Origin: a bacterium
GTDB taxonomy: Bacteria; Cyanobacteriota; Vampirovibrionia; Obscuribacterales; Obscuribacteraceae
DNA: 64,000 nucleotides
Assembly: GCA_018062085.1 (NCBI GenBank)
Contig: JAGOSY010000003.1
Coordinates: forward strand, 199,215 to 263,214
Direction: 5' to 3'
The notes below the pieces were generated by a model. It was given only the letters and a program-made list of their open reading frames with translations, was not told the DNA's origin and made no database searches. Shown here piece by piece: positions 1 through 8,467 of this stretch (position 1 is its first letter; the number at the start of each line of letters is the position of its first letter). A program made the position numbers and the translations under genes.

Positions 1-161
1 TTTTGGCGCCCCAGAGCCGATTAATGTGGATAAGTTTATTAACTTGGGGGTTAATCGAATATGTTGAGAAGAGCTGTTAAACAAACTAAGGTCTAAGTGC
101 ATCAAAGAAACTGATGAAATGCAGAATGATTCGACCTAGGGCATCAGTAGGAAGGTAATTT

Positions 162-1169
162 ATGAAAAATTGCATCTCAAAGGTTGCAATAGCAGCTTTA
201 ATTGCAGGAAGTTTACAGACTCTGCCAGCCAAGGCCGACTCAAATATAGTGAATGAAGGCTATTACCCGATTGTCTATGTAACAAGAGCAATCAAGGCAG
301 GCTCTTTTATTACTCAAGTTACAGACATCGGCGTGGCACAAGTACCCCGTGATGAAAGCTACTTGCGGTCAGCTCTTTCACCAAGAGAAATACTCGGCTT
401 CAAAACTAAAAGGGCGCTACGAAAGAATCAAATTATTAGCACGCAAGACCTCGCGTCTAATACCCGCGTGAAACTGCCAGGCATTTCACAGGCGAAAATT
501 ACAGCAATGGAATATAGGCCTATAGCCTATTCCACAAGGAATATAGCTGCTGGAACTGTCATAGCGTCTTATTCAGATCTCAATGTAATTGAAAGATCCA
601 AGAAGGATGCAAACAGCGGTTGCGTATTCTCACCTTTAGAAATTTTGGGATACAAAACCAAAGCGGATCTTCAGAAGAATCAAATGATTTCTTATGGAGA
701 TATAGACTTTAACTCGCGCATTAACGGCTTTCGCAATATAACAGAAACCCTGAACTTTACCGAGCAACTGAGGATAGCACGCAAAAAATGGAACTCGCCC
801 AGCGATCATTATAGGGAACTCTGCGCCCCCGAACGCTATAACCAAGGAGGCGGAGTAGTTATAGCGACCAGAAATATTCCAAAGGGCACTTTGATATTAG
901 AAGCTGCTGATGTCGAGATTCTGATCGTGCCGCAGAGCCACATACCGGGTGGTGCGCTTGTTTCACCATTTCGCGCTATTGGGGGTAAAACAAAATACGC
1001 AATATCCAAAAACGAGCTGATTTGTATGCACGAACTCGATTTTAGTGCACCCTTATCAAAGAGCCAACGGCAGCTAATAAAGGAAAAGTATCGAATCGCT
1101 GGCAAAAAATGGACAGGAATTTCAGTAGATGCCTTCATGCGTGAAGACCGGGTCTTAAAACTGAAATGA
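162..1169 (+). CDS. Secreted protein with three SAF-like repeats
   Basis: The first ~25 residues form a signal peptide ending at about PAKA|DS. The mature protein holds three copies of a ~65-residue unit (about residues 36-98, 118-182 and 233-295). Each has the pattern 'I-x-A/K-G-T/S-x-I ... D-[IVL] ... EILGFKTK/AIGGKTK ... L-x-K-N-Q/E-[IL]-I'. This matches the SAF domain (antifreeze protein/CpaB/FlgA type), in which 'IPAGTVI..DL' is the hallmark. CpaB and FlgA use SAF domains in periplasmic pilus or flagellar assembly, but no pilus or flagellar genes are nearby, so the role is unknown. The ATG follows a clear AGGAAGG ribosome site. The gene heads a run of three secreted-protein genes. The SAF call is by motif; three tandem copies are unusual. 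Confidence 0.72.
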   Translation: MKNCISKVAIAALIAGSLQTLPAKADSNIVNEGYYPIVYVTRAIKAGSFITQVTDIGVAQVPRDESYLRSALSPREILGFKTKRALRKNQIISTQDLASNTRVKLPGISQAKITAMEYRPIAYSTRNIAAGTVIASYSDLNVIERSKKDANSGCVFSPLEILGYKTKADLQKNQMISYGDIDFNSRINGFRNITETLNFTEQLRIARKKWNSPSDHYRELCAPERYNQGGGVVIATRNIPKGTLILEAADVEILIVPQSHIPGGALVSPFRAIGGKTKYAISKNELICMHELDFSAPLSKSQRQLIKEKYRIAGKKWTGISVDAFMREDRVLKLK

Positions 1170-1192
1170 CTTCAAGGTAAGGTTCATATATT

Positions 1193-1852
1193 TTGCAGAT
1201 AAACCAAACTTCCTATGTAAGTCAAATACATGCGCTTCAATCAATTTTAGTGCGTGTATTTAGCGCCATAATTGTGTCCTCGCTTGCGCCCATGAGTGCC
1301 AATGGAGAGCAACCAATACCCAATCGTCTAGTATCGTTGATACAGTGCAGCAAAAATATTGCCGTAGGTTCAACAATTACCAGCGATTCTCTTAAAACTG
1401 TCAGAGTCACGCAGAAGGACAGGCCACCTGATGCGATATACGATCGTTGGATTGCTATCGGCAGGAAGGCAACTAAGCCTTTAACAAAAGGGCAAGTGAT
1501 GCACTTTAGCGACGCACTTTCCCCAGATTTGTTGGAGGCATCGAATAGAGAATGTATTATGAGAATGCAGGGTGACTATTCAACAAGAACTGAAGACATA
1601 GATCGTAGTATCTACGCGCTTATACCAATTCTTCGTTCGGCTCACGACATTCCAGCAGGTGCAACCATTTCAGCAGTTGACCTAGTCACGGATCAAATCA
1701 AAGAAGTAAATTGTCCGGGCGATTCAGTTGGTGACCTTTGGGTCGTAGAAGGACGAAAAGCTATTCATCCAATTAAAGCTAGCGAATATATTTATTATCA
1801 CGATGCTATTCCCCCTGCAGAATGGCGGAAATGGTTAGAGGGAAAGTATTAA
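1193..1852 (+). CDS. Secreted protein with two SAF-like repeats
   Basis: This is a smaller relative of the gene 23 bases upstream. It has a hydrophobic N-terminal stretch (about residues 17-35, a signal peptide ending near ANGE), then two SAF-like units. These start at IAVGSTI (~residue 57) and IPAGATI (~residue 154), and each ends in 'W-[IV]-x-x-G-R-K-A' followed by 'K-x-x-x-x-x-x-x-D-A'. The TTG start is chosen because an AAGG site sits about 11 bases before it and no ATG lies upstream of the hydrophobic region; a GTG at 1250 is an alternative. It is probably co-transcribed with its neighbours. Function is unknown, but the tandem SAF layout suggests a binding or assembly role at the envelope. 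Confidence 0.65.
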   Translation: MQINQTSYVSQIHALQSILVRVFSAIIVSSLAPMSANGEQPIPNRLVSLIQCSKNIAVGSTITSDSLKTVRVTQKDRPPDAIYDRWIAIGRKATKPLTKGQVMHFSDALSPDLLEASNRECIMRMQGDYSTRTEDIDRSIYALIPILRSAHDIPAGATISAVDLVTDQIKEVNCPGDSVGDLWVVEGRKAIHPIKASEYIYYHDAIPPAEWRKWLEGKY

Positions 1853-1910
1853 GTGCAACTGGCTTGTGTAACGCAATTCAAACTGAAGTGACAACGAAGG
1901 AGGGCAACTA

Positions 1911-2315
1911 ATGTTTAGAGCCGCTGTCGCGTTCATGTTCGCTATACTTATATTGCTTGTAAATTTGACAAGTCCAGCTCAAGCTGAAATTGAAAACCGA
2001 TATGATAGCGAATCGATAGGAGTTTTTGAATACATTGGTTGCGAGCATAAGAATTGGGCAAATCCTGTTAAAGCCAAATTTCGTCCTATAAAAATGTTAA
2101 AGGGACCACGATATGGTCGAGACATATCAATACATTATGGATTTCATCCTAAAAATACCAAATATTCAATGCCTAATCGCGGCTCTATGTGGATACTTTT
2201 TATTCCGGTGGCAATACCTACAGCTGGCATGTTCGAAACTTTTCACGGCAGTGAGGGTCGAATTGTTTGGAGTGAAGAGGCCCATCAAAAAGTAGTAACT
2301 GATATTCAAAACTAA
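1911..2315 (+). CDS. Small secreted protein, unknown function
   Basis: A 134-residue protein with a clear signal peptide (hydrophobic FMFAILILLVNL, cleavage near AQA|E at residue 26). The mature ~108 residues contain one cysteine (GCEHKNW) and are probably beta-rich, with a hydrophobic stretch MWILFIPVAIP at about residues 92-102. I recognise no family. The start is supported by a strong AAGGAGG site 8 bases before the ATG. It is the last gene of the secreted-protein run that begins at 162 and ends 21 bases before a convergent gene. Confidence 0.6.
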   Translation: MFRAAVAFMFAILILLVNLTSPAQAEIENRYDSESIGVFEYIGCEHKNWANPVKAKFRPIKMLKGPRYGRDISIHYGFHPKNTKYSMPNRGSMWILFIPVAIPTAGMFETFHGSEGRIVWSEEAHQKVVTDIQN

Positions 2316-2336
2316 AGCCTGCTATACCGACGGAGT

Positions 2337-2816
2337 TTAATTAGTCTGCCTAAACTGAAGGGACATATGGAGCATCTCTCCGCTGTTGCAATCAAAAGCA
2401 AATTTGAGTTCCAGCGATTTATATTCGTAAGCGTCTACATCAATATTTCGCTCTACGCAACTCGTCCCAACACGCCCCTTATCGACGTAGCTGCTTTTAG
2501 GCTGTCCAATCTTGGCTTGCACCATATCTCTGCTATCGGACGCAAGAATACCAGCTGGGAAATCACCATCATATGGGCCGTCTTTCCAACCGGGCAAATC
2601 AATTTTGCAAACTCGAAAAAGAGCGATAGGATAGCGCTTCTGAGACTTTGAATAATACATTGTCAGTCCTTGCCCAGAAAATGAGACACAGCGATCACCC
2701 CAATCATCGTTGCTGATGCTAGGTACTTCACATAAAACCTCTTCAAGCGCATCCAGTCCATCGTCGTCGCTCTCGCCGACCATCATTCTCACTACATACT
2801 CAAAGATCATCTTCAT
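2337..2816 (-). CDS. Hypothetical protein, 159 aa
   Basis: No signal peptide or membrane segment is visible, and I recognise no family. The N-terminal third is acidic (ESDDDGLDALEE), and four cysteines (CEVPS, RCVSF, VCKID, TSCVE) are scattered through it, with a fifth near the C-terminus (FDCNSG). The spacing to the PLP-enzyme gene upstream is only 12 bases, so the two are probably co-transcribed. That adjacency does not by itself suggest a function. The reading frame is open over its full length and no better frame exists here. Confidence 0.5.
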   Translation of the reverse strand: MKMIFEYVVRMMVGESDDDGLDALEEVLCEVPSISNDDWGDRCVSFSGQGLTMYYSKSQKRYPIALFRVCKIDLPGWKDGPYDGDFPAGILASDSRDMVQAKIGQPKSSYVDKGRVGTSCVERNIDVDAYEYKSLELKFAFDCNSGEMLHMSLQFRQTN

Positions 2817-2828
2817 TTCGCTGTCACA

Positions 2829-4088
2829 CTAAAAGAACGGCGTCACGCCATCTGCCGAGAGATTGAGGGAGCCCAATAACGCACATTTAACGTGCAGGTA
2901 TGAGAGACCACCCTGTAGATAGACGGCAAATGGCGGACGCAGAGGCCCATCAGCTGACAATTCAATGGTCGCCCCTTCTACAAAGGTTCCACCGGCCATA
3001 ACTACTTGGTCAGCGTAGCCGGGCATCGAACTAGGCTCCGGCGATACATGGGCATTGACGGGCGAGAAGCTCTGCAAGGCTCGGCAAAAATTGATGAGAC
3101 GCTCGCGGTTGCCAAATTCCACAGCCTGAATAATATCGTAGCGATCGGCTGCCGGGGCGGGATGAACAATCATGCCCAACTTCTCAAAAACGCTGGCCAC
3201 TAGCATGGCTCCTTTGACGGCTTGGCTGACTACCGATGGTGCCAGAAATAGCCCCTGTAATATCGGTCTGTTTTGATTGAAAGTAATGCCAAGATGGCCG
3301 CCAATTCCCGGAGCTGTGAGACGAAGCAAGGCGCCTTCCACCATGTCTCTACGCCCAGCCACATAGCCACCGGTGATAGCCATGCCGCCACCGGGATTTT
3401 TGATCAATGAGCCAGCAATTAAATCAGCTCCAATAGCAGTAGGCTCTTGTTCTTCTACGAATTCGCCGTAGCAGTTATCGACAAAAGTAGAAGCCTTAGG
3501 GTCAACAGCTTTAATTGCTGCAATGTACTTGGCGATGTCTTTATTGCTTAGAGTTTGGCGACTCATAGAATAGCCACGTGATTTTTGAATGTGATAAAGC
3601 TTGGCTGGCGCAGCTGATTCAATCTGCTGCGATAGTTCTTCTACTGATAGATTTGGATCTAATGCCAGCTCTTTGTACTTCACTCCAAGAGCAGTAAGAG
3701 ATCCCCGCACCGGCTCTTGCTTGGTGCCACCAGCACCAATTACTTCTTCTAAGGTGTCATAGGGCTTGCCCGTTAAAACAACAAGCGTATCGCCTGGTTC
3801 CAGATTGCCAAATAATGCACAAGCAATTGCATGAGTACCGGAGACCATCTGCACTCTGACTGCCGCTGCTTCAGCTTGAAGCACAGAAGCAAAGACTTTA
3901 TCGATCATCTCGCGACCGATATCGTCAATACCATATCCGGTGCGCTCAGCAAAATACTCTTCAGTTACTTGGTGCTCACGGTAACTATCTAAGACTCTCT
4001 TCTGATTGACCAAGGCAATGCGATCCATTCTAGCGAAAGCTTCTTTTAGCTCACCTTCTGCTTGCTCAATCAAATTTTCGAATTGCAC
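2829..4088 (-). CDS. Methionine gamma-lyase family PLP enzyme ('aluminium resistance' type)
   Basis: About 419 residues, matching the fold-type I PLP enzymes annotated as methionine gamma-lyase family or 'aluminium resistance protein' (COG4100-like). Visible signs are the substrate/PLP region VSGTHAIACALFGNLEPGD, the Asp that pairs with the PLP nitrogen in FVDNCYGEF, and the PLP-lysine context GSLIKNPGGG, followed by the GGYVAGR loop. Members probably cleave C-S bonds of sulphur amino acids, but their true substrate is poorly known. I prefer the GTG at 4088, with AGGTGG 5 bases upstream, over the GTG at 4097, which overlaps that site. It is divergent from the comF-like gene. Confidence 0.85.
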   Translation of the reverse strand: MQFENLIEQAEGELKEAFARMDRIALVNQKRVLDSYREHQVTEEYFAERTGYGIDDIGREMIDKVFASVLQAEAAAVRVQMVSGTHAIACALFGNLEPGDTLVVLTGKPYDTLEEVIGAGGTKQEPVRGSLTALGVKYKELALDPNLSVEELSQQIESAAPAKLYHIQKSRGYSMSRQTLSNKDIAKYIAAIKAVDPKASTFVDNCYGEFVEEQEPTAIGADLIAGSLIKNPGGGMAITGGYVAGRRDMVEGALLRLTAPGIGGHLGITFNQNRPILQGLFLAPSVVSQAVKGAMLVASVFEKLGMIVHPAPAADRYDIIQAVEFGNRERLINFCRALQSFSPVNAHVSPEPSSMPGYADQVVMAGGTFVEGATIELSADGPLRPPFAVYLQGGLSYLHVKCALLGSLNLSADGVTPFF

Positions 4089-4273
4089 TGGGGCCACCTG
4101 TTTATATAGAGGACTTCAAAGAACTGGACTAGCAGATTCTTGCATCTGCGCACTCACATATCCACAGCTCCAAGATCGCCTCTATATTAACCCAATTGGC
4201 CGAGCGAACAAACTGAACTTTAAGAGGCTTTCTGACGTTTATATAAACAACAGTCACTTATAGGTAAAAGCTT

Positions 4274-5164
4274 ATGGTTAATAAAGCCTGGCAGAGTATT
4301 TGTTCGATTGCTCTCTATATAGAGGCTCACCTTGTCCTGCTTTTGGGCACAAGACCATGTCTTCTTTGCCAAGGAGCAATCGCTCCGCCGCCATTCTCAT
4401 TCAAGCCCATCTATCAATCCAGATTTCTCTGCCAAGGCTGCATAGCAGGGCTGACGCCGACTAAACCAATTATGGTCACCTTGAACCTGACAAAAGACGC
4501 TACAGTGGAAATCCACTGCATCAGCATCTGCCCTTACAAAGACTTAGCGCGCCAGGCAATTCGCGCCTTCAAATATCAGGACAAACAAGAACTAGCTGGC
4601 GACTTAGCAAAAGCTCTTGAGGGAGGCCTAGGTTCTCTTCTACAGCATCATGAAGAGTCAGAGGAAGCACCTAGGGCAAAGGCAAATCCAAGCATAATAG
4701 AACGACCGAGCACAAGAGAAAGTCAAGGCAAAGCGGCCAAGAGCAACGTCGTACTCATCGCTGTCCCTCTGCATCAAACGAAGCTAGAGGAGCGCGGCTT
4801 CAATCAAAGCGAACTAATTGCCCAAGCACTAAGCAAACGCTCAGGCATCAAATGCGACACCAGAGCACTTGTCAGATCTAAAGTAACATCACCCCAATAC
4901 GGGCTGACAAAAAGTGAGCGAGCTATCAACGTAGACAGCGCCTTCAGAGCAAGCGATAGAGTCAAAGGGAAAGATATAATCCTAATCGACGACGTGCTTA
5001 CTTCCGGAGCCACAGCTCTCGCTTGCGCCCAAGCTCTACTAAAAGCAGGGGCTCAAAGTGTGGCAGTCCTAACTGTAGCTAGAGCGCTTTTACGTTCGAA
5101 CGGCTTGCACTCTGAGCAAATTGACACTAATAAAAGCGAAGCGAACTCTATCCTAACTACTTAG
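4274..5164 (+). CDS. ComF family phosphoribosyltransferase-like protein
   Basis: The N-terminal part carries the ComF zinc motif, two CxxC pairs (PCLLCQ near residue 29 and LCQGC near residue 53). The C-terminal part is a type I phosphoribosyltransferase domain with the PRPP-binding signature IILIDDVLTSGAT (~residues 235-247). The sequences AIRAFKYQDKQELA and RGFNQSELIA are also typical of ComF/GntX. In competent bacteria ComF acts in DNA uptake; elsewhere its role is unclear. A low-complexity polar insert of ~35 residues (about 118-155) separates the halves and is longer than usual. The ATG has an AGG site 9 bases upstream. Its 3' end overlaps the convergent yciI-like gene by 8 bases. Confidence 0.88.
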   Translation: MVNKAWQSICSIALYIEAHLVLLLGTRPCLLCQGAIAPPPFSFKPIYQSRFLCQGCIAGLTPTKPIMVTLNLTKDATVEIHCISICPYKDLARQAIRAFKYQDKQELAGDLAKALEGGLGSLLQHHEESEEAPRAKANPSIIERPSTRESQGKAAKSNVVLIAVPLHQTKLEERGFNQSELIAQALSKRSGIKCDTRALVRSKVTSPQYGLTKSERAINVDSAFRASDRVKGKDIILIDDVLTSGATALACAQALLKAGAQSVAVLTVARALLRSNGLHSEQIDTNKSEANSILTT

Positions 5165-5456
5165 CCATAAACATTGGGGCAACACGGCAAGGAGCCACAT
5201 CGATTTTGCGCCAGACATCACCAGTGACATAAGGCTCTGTTTTCAGCCACTGGTCAAGCTCGGCGCGATCAGCAAAATCTACCACCAAAACAGAACCAGT
5301 CATTTTTTCACTGTCATCAAGAATAGCTGTACCGAACAAAATCTTTCCCGATTGCTTCAATTCAACGATACCAGCCAAATGAGCGTCACGCACTGCTGTG
5401 CGACGAGCTGGGGCGCCATCATCTTCGCCATCTAGGCCAGTTACGATAAATTGCAT
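5157..5456 (-). CDS. YciI family protein
   Basis: A 99-residue single-domain protein of the YCII (ferredoxin-like, dimeric alpha-beta barrel) family. Its hallmarks are the conserved His in DAHLAGI, the middle strand GKILFGTAI, and the Asp/PYV region DQWLKTEPYVTGDVW. Members are small, often of unknown catalytic role; the His/Asp pair suggests acid-base chemistry. The start follows GAGG 5 bases upstream. It lies 41 bases after hemL in the same direction and probably shares its transcript. The last 8 bases overlap the convergent comF-like gene. Confidence 0.85.
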   Translation of the reverse strand: MQFIVTGLDGEDDGAPARRTAVRDAHLAGIVELKQSGKILFGTAILDDSEKMTGSVLVVDFADRAELDQWLKTEPYVTGDVWRKIDVAPCRVAPMFMAK

Positions 5457-5497
5457 AGGGTCCTCATCTATTTAGAGTGTTGTTTAGATTCAGCTTG

Positions 5498-6976
5498 CTA
5501 TTTGTCTTTAGCGATAGCAGCTCTCAAGCTCGCTTCAAAAGCGACAAGAGTATCGTGCACATCGGCCTTAGAATGAACAGTTGAAATAAAGGCTGATTCA
5601 AATTGCGAAGGTGGCCAGTAGATGCCGCGTTCAAGAAGACCGCGCCATACTTTGCCAAACAATTCAGTGTCGCATTTAAGGGCGCTATCAAAATCAGTTA
5701 CTGGCTTATCTGTAAAGAAGAAGCTAAGCATTCCAGCCACGTGGGTTACTTGCAGTGGCACGGCGATATCTTCTTTGGCGGCAATTTCTTTCAAGCCATT
5801 TGCCAGCAGTTCAGTGATTTCAGCGAGTCTGGCATAAGGCTTGTTGGCCTTCAAGAACCGCAATTGAGCAAGGCCAGCAGCCATTGCTAGCGGGTTACCA
5901 GAAAGAGTTCCGGCTTGATAAACAGAACCTTGCGGGGCAATGTGTTCCATTACATCTTTGCGGCCACCATAGGCACCCACGGGTAAGCCACCACCAATAA
6001 CTTTGCCAAAGCAGCTCAAGTCTGGTTTGACTTTATGCAGCTCTTGAGCGCCACCAAAAGCTACTCTAAAGCCAGTCATAACTTCATCGTAAATTAGCAG
6101 TGCGCCAGAATCTTTGCAGAGACCAACCATACATTTGATGAATTCATCGGTTGGTTGAATCAATCCAGCATTGCCGACGATGGGTTCAACAATAATTGCG
6201 GCAATCTCATCGCTCTTCTTAGCGAAGGCTTCACGCAGAGCGTCAACATCGTTGTAAGGCAAAGACAGAGTGAGCTTAGTTAGCTCTTCTGGTGCACCTG
6301 GAGAACTAGAGATTCCCAAAGTTGCTAGACCAGAACCAGCCTTAACCAAGAATGAATCAGCGTGGCCGTGGTAGCAGCCGTCAAACTTAACTATAAGAGT
6401 ACGCTTGGTGAAGGCCCGAGCTAAACGAATAGCTGACATGCAAGCTTCAGTACCAGAGTTAACCATGCGTACCATTTCTAGTGATGGCACAATTTCGCAG
6501 AGCAATTCGGCCATCTCTACTTCAGCGCGACATGGCGCACCATAGCTGGTGCTGCGACGAACTGCGGTTTCAATTGCTTCCATTACTCGTGGATGGCAAT
6601 GACCAAGTATCATGGCGCCCCATGAACCGACATAATCTAGGTAGCGATTCTTGTCTTCATCAAACATGTGTGGGCCGTCAGCATGGGCCATGAATATCGG
6701 TTCACTGCCAACTGACTTACAAGCGCGCACTGGTGAATTAACTCCACCGGGAATACGTTCTTTAGCCCGAGCAAATAACTTGCTTGAGCGCTCGAATGTA
6801 AATGGTAGCAGTTCAGCTACTTTGGCCTTGCCATGAAGCGAATGAGCATCGACTTTTTCATGAGATTCCGCATTGTCGCCTTGAGATTTGTCTGACTTGT
6901 CTTTATCAATAGACTTGTCCGCTGACTTGTCTGCCGATTTATCAGCTGACTTATCTGCTGTGGCATTCGAACCCAT
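5498..6976 (-). CDS. hemL: Glutamate-1-semialdehyde 2,1-aminomutase
   Basis: Converts glutamate-1-semialdehyde to 5-aminolevulinate, the last step of the C5 route to tetrapyrroles. The class III aminotransferase core shows the family start ERIPGGVNSPVRA, the PLP contact YHGHADSFLVKAGSG, the Asp in LIYDEVMTGFR, and the Schiff-base lysine in CFGKVIGGGLPVGAYGG. The core is complete. It is preceded by a ~50-residue hydrophilic extension absent from normal HemL, containing four exact ADKS repeats. I start at the ATG at 6976 because AGGTG lies 6 bases upstream; a GTG at 6985 is possible. The neighbours are a thioredoxin-like gene 50 bases upstream and a yciI-like gene downstream. Use of HemL implies the plant/bacterial C5 pathway, as in cyanobacteria. 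Confidence 0.97.
   Translation of the reverse strand: MGSNATADKSADKSADKSADKSIDKDKSDKSQGDNAESHEKVDAHSLHGKAKVAELLPFTFERSSKLFARAKERIPGGVNSPVRACKSVGSEPIFMAHADGPHMFDEDKNRYLDYVGSWGAMILGHCHPRVMEAIETAVRRSTSYGAPCRAEVEMAELLCEIVPSLEMVRMVNSGTEACMSAIRLARAFTKRTLIVKFDGCYHGHADSFLVKAGSGLATLGISSSPGAPEELTKLTLSLPYNDVDALREAFAKKSDEIAAIIVEPIVGNAGLIQPTDEFIKCMVGLCKDSGALLIYDEVMTGFRVAFGGAQELHKVKPDLSCFGKVIGGGLPVGAYGGRKDVMEHIAPQGSVYQAGTLSGNPLAMAAGLAQLRFLKANKPYARLAEITELLANGLKEIAAKEDIAVPLQVTHVAGMLSFFFTDKPVTDFDSALKCDTELFGKVWRGLLERGIYWPPSQFESAFISTVHSKADVHDTLVAFEASLRAAIAKDK
6911..6958 (-). repeat. Four 12-bp coding repeats (ADKS) at the hemL 5' end
   Basis: Four tandem 12-base units encode Ala-Asp-Lys-Ser, followed by the degenerate IDKDKSDKSQ. 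The third bases differ between copies, so the repeat is not a very recent slippage product. It lies in the extension upstream of the catalytic HemL core. Confidence 0.85.
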
Positions 6977-7026
6977 GATCTGCACCTATATTATTGGAGA
7001 GTTAGTTTCTGATTAGACTGACTTAG

Positions 7027-7488
7027 TTAGACGGTCTTGGTTAGCCCGAGAACTCTTTGAATCACAGGTTCGGTCATTTTGACGGCCTTTTCACCAGCCT
7101 GGAAATGACGCATTTTGTGGTCAGCATCGAAGAGATACAAGGCTGGCACATATTTATTTTCGAAGCGATCAGTAATTGTGTGCCAGTTGTCGACAACACA
7201 GGGCTGCTTCACTTCGTATTCATCAATAGCTTTTTTCACTTCGGCCACATCAGTGTCTGACTCTTGACGAGGCATGTGAATAGAAATAATCTTCAAGCCT
7301 TTAGAGCCATACTCATCAATCCAACGATTGAGGTCTGGCAAAGACTCTTTGCAGATTCCACAACTGATTGCCCAGTAGTGAATTAGAACCGGATGTCCTT
7401 TAAGGTCTTCTTCTGTGATTGGTTCGCTATTGAACCAGTCCGTTCCGCCTTCAAGAGATGGCAGGGGAGCGTCCATTCGCAGTGGCAT
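7027..7488 (-). CDS. Thioredoxin-like (TlpA/redoxin) protein
   Basis: A 153-residue thioredoxin-fold protein. The sequence runs from APLPSLEGGTDWFNSEPIT, through the active site SCGICKES (CGIC at ~residues 44-47, in place of the common CGPC), to the cis-Pro region KYVPALYLFD. It lacks a signal peptide or membrane anchor, so unlike classic TlpA it probably acts in the cytoplasm as a disulfide reductase or peroxiredoxin-type partner. The start is supported by GGAGA 6 bases upstream of the ATG. It precedes hemL and lies 127 bases downstream of the peroxiredoxin gene, from which it is separated by a terminator. Confidence 0.85.
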   Translation of the reverse strand: MPLRMDAPLPSLEGGTDWFNSEPITEEDLKGHPVLIHYWAISCGICKESLPDLNRWIDEYGSKGLKIISIHMPRQESDTDVAEVKKAIDEYEVKQPCVVDNWHTITDRFENKYVPALYLFDADHKMRHFQAGEKAVKMTEPVIQRVLGLTKTV

Positions 7489-7549
7489 AAGATTCTCCTG
7501 TTAAATCAGACTAAATCTGTCTGGATAATTCTAACTCTTATAGAGAGCA

Positions 7550-7577
7550 AAAGAGCCGCCCAAAAGGACGGCTCTTT
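7550..7577 (-). terminator. Intrinsic terminator after the peroxiredoxin gene
   Basis: A 9-bp stem (AAAGAGCCG/CGGCTCTTT) with a short loop lies between two minus-strand genes. On the minus strand the stem ends in a T run, as expected for a rho-independent terminator of the peroxiredoxin gene. Confidence 0.8.
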
Positions 7578-7615
7578 CATTTATAAACAAAGGGATCTTC
7601 GTTTAACAGCAGATC

Positions 7616-8155
7616 TTAAACAGAAAGTGGCTTTTGGCCTGGTTTCCAATCGGCTGCACAAAGCCCACCGGTCTTGAGAGCTTCAAGAACGCGAAGAGTT
7701 TCATCAACAGAACGACCAATATTCAAGCCGTGTACGACTTGGTATTGAAGAACACCGTCTTGGTCGATGATAAACAAACCGCGAAGAGCGATACCTTTAT
7801 CTTCGATCAATACGCCGTAGTCGCGGCTTACATCTTTGGTGATGTCAGAAGCGAGAACGTACTTAACTGGTCCGAGTCCGCCTTGGGCGTCTGGAGTGTT
7901 GATCCAAGCTCTGTGGCTGAATACGCTGTCTGTAGAGATAGCGAGAACTTCAGCGCCAGCTTTTTTAACTTCGTCATACTTCTCAGAGAAAGCCTTCAGT
8001 TCAGTAGGGCAAACGAAGGTGAAATCGAGAGGATAGAAGAAAAGAACAAGCCATTTGCCTTTGTAGTCTGACAATTTGACATTTTCTTTCAAGGTCTTCA
8101 GATCCTTGGTAGAAGGCATATCAAAGTCAGGAGCTCTTTTTCCAACTTGCAACAT
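7616..8155 (-). CDS. Typical 2-Cys peroxiredoxin (AhpC/Prx1)
   Basis: Reduces H2O2, organic peroxides and peroxynitrite through a peroxidatic cysteine. The site is intact: FFYPLDFTFVCPTEL (PxxxTxxC with the catalytic Cys at ~residue 50). The C-terminal resolving cysteine is in GGLCAADWKPGQK, which defines the typical 2-Cys class. The length of 179 residues is normal. I start at the ATG at 8155 because TGGAGA lies 10 bases upstream and the family begins with LQVGKRAPDF; an upstream in-frame start at 8194 would add 13 non-conserved residues. Single-gene unit with its own terminator. Its electron donor may be the thioredoxin-like protein downstream, but that is inference. Confidence 0.95.
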   Translation of the reverse strand: MLQVGKRAPDFDMPSTKDLKTLKENVKLSDYKGKWLVLFFYPLDFTFVCPTELKAFSEKYDEVKKAGAEVLAISTDSVFSHRAWINTPDAQGGLGPVKYVLASDITKDVSRDYGVLIEDKGIALRGLFIIDQDGVLQYQVVHGLNIGRSVDETLRVLEALKTGGLCAADWKPGQKPLSV

Positions 8156-8281
8156 AGAGATTATTTCTCCAAAAAAACTTTGTGTAGGTATCAAGTCCTC
8201 CCATATTAGGGGGCGCTGCTTAATTCCTTTATATGTTTAATGGAAAGCTCACAATTCAGAAGCTCGCCCAGTTTGTTCCGA

Positions 8282-8467
8282 CTATTTCGTCTTATTCAGT
8301 GCCAGCCAATCGTTCAAGTCTTTTTGCAAAGCATTCTCTGCCACATACTTGATTATGAGAGGACTATTAACCTCCCAGCCTATAGTGAGCAAATGATAGA
8401 GGTGCTCTTTTGGCGTATTGCTGTACTTACTGCGGCCCAGTTCGGCTTCGTTAACTGCATCAGACAT
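8282..8467 (-). CDS. Small hypothetical protein, 61 aa
   Basis: A short soluble protein beginning MSDAVNEAELGRSKYSN and containing EHLYHLLTIGWEVNSPLIIKY. No family is recognised and no membrane segment is seen. The start at 8467 is well supported by AAGGAGG 6 bases upstream, better than an upstream in-frame start at 8563, which would put that strong ribosome site inside the gene. It is transcribed away from rplU and lies 126 bases upstream of the peroxiredoxin gene in the same direction. Confidence 0.6.
   Translation of the reverse strand: MSDAVNEAELGRSKYSNTPKEHLYHLLTIGWEVNSPLIIKYVAENALQKDLNDWLALNKTK

Noticed and set aside
1..161. Partial gene at the left edge
   Set aside because: The 161 bases contain no convincing open frame or ribosome site other than that of the gene at 162.
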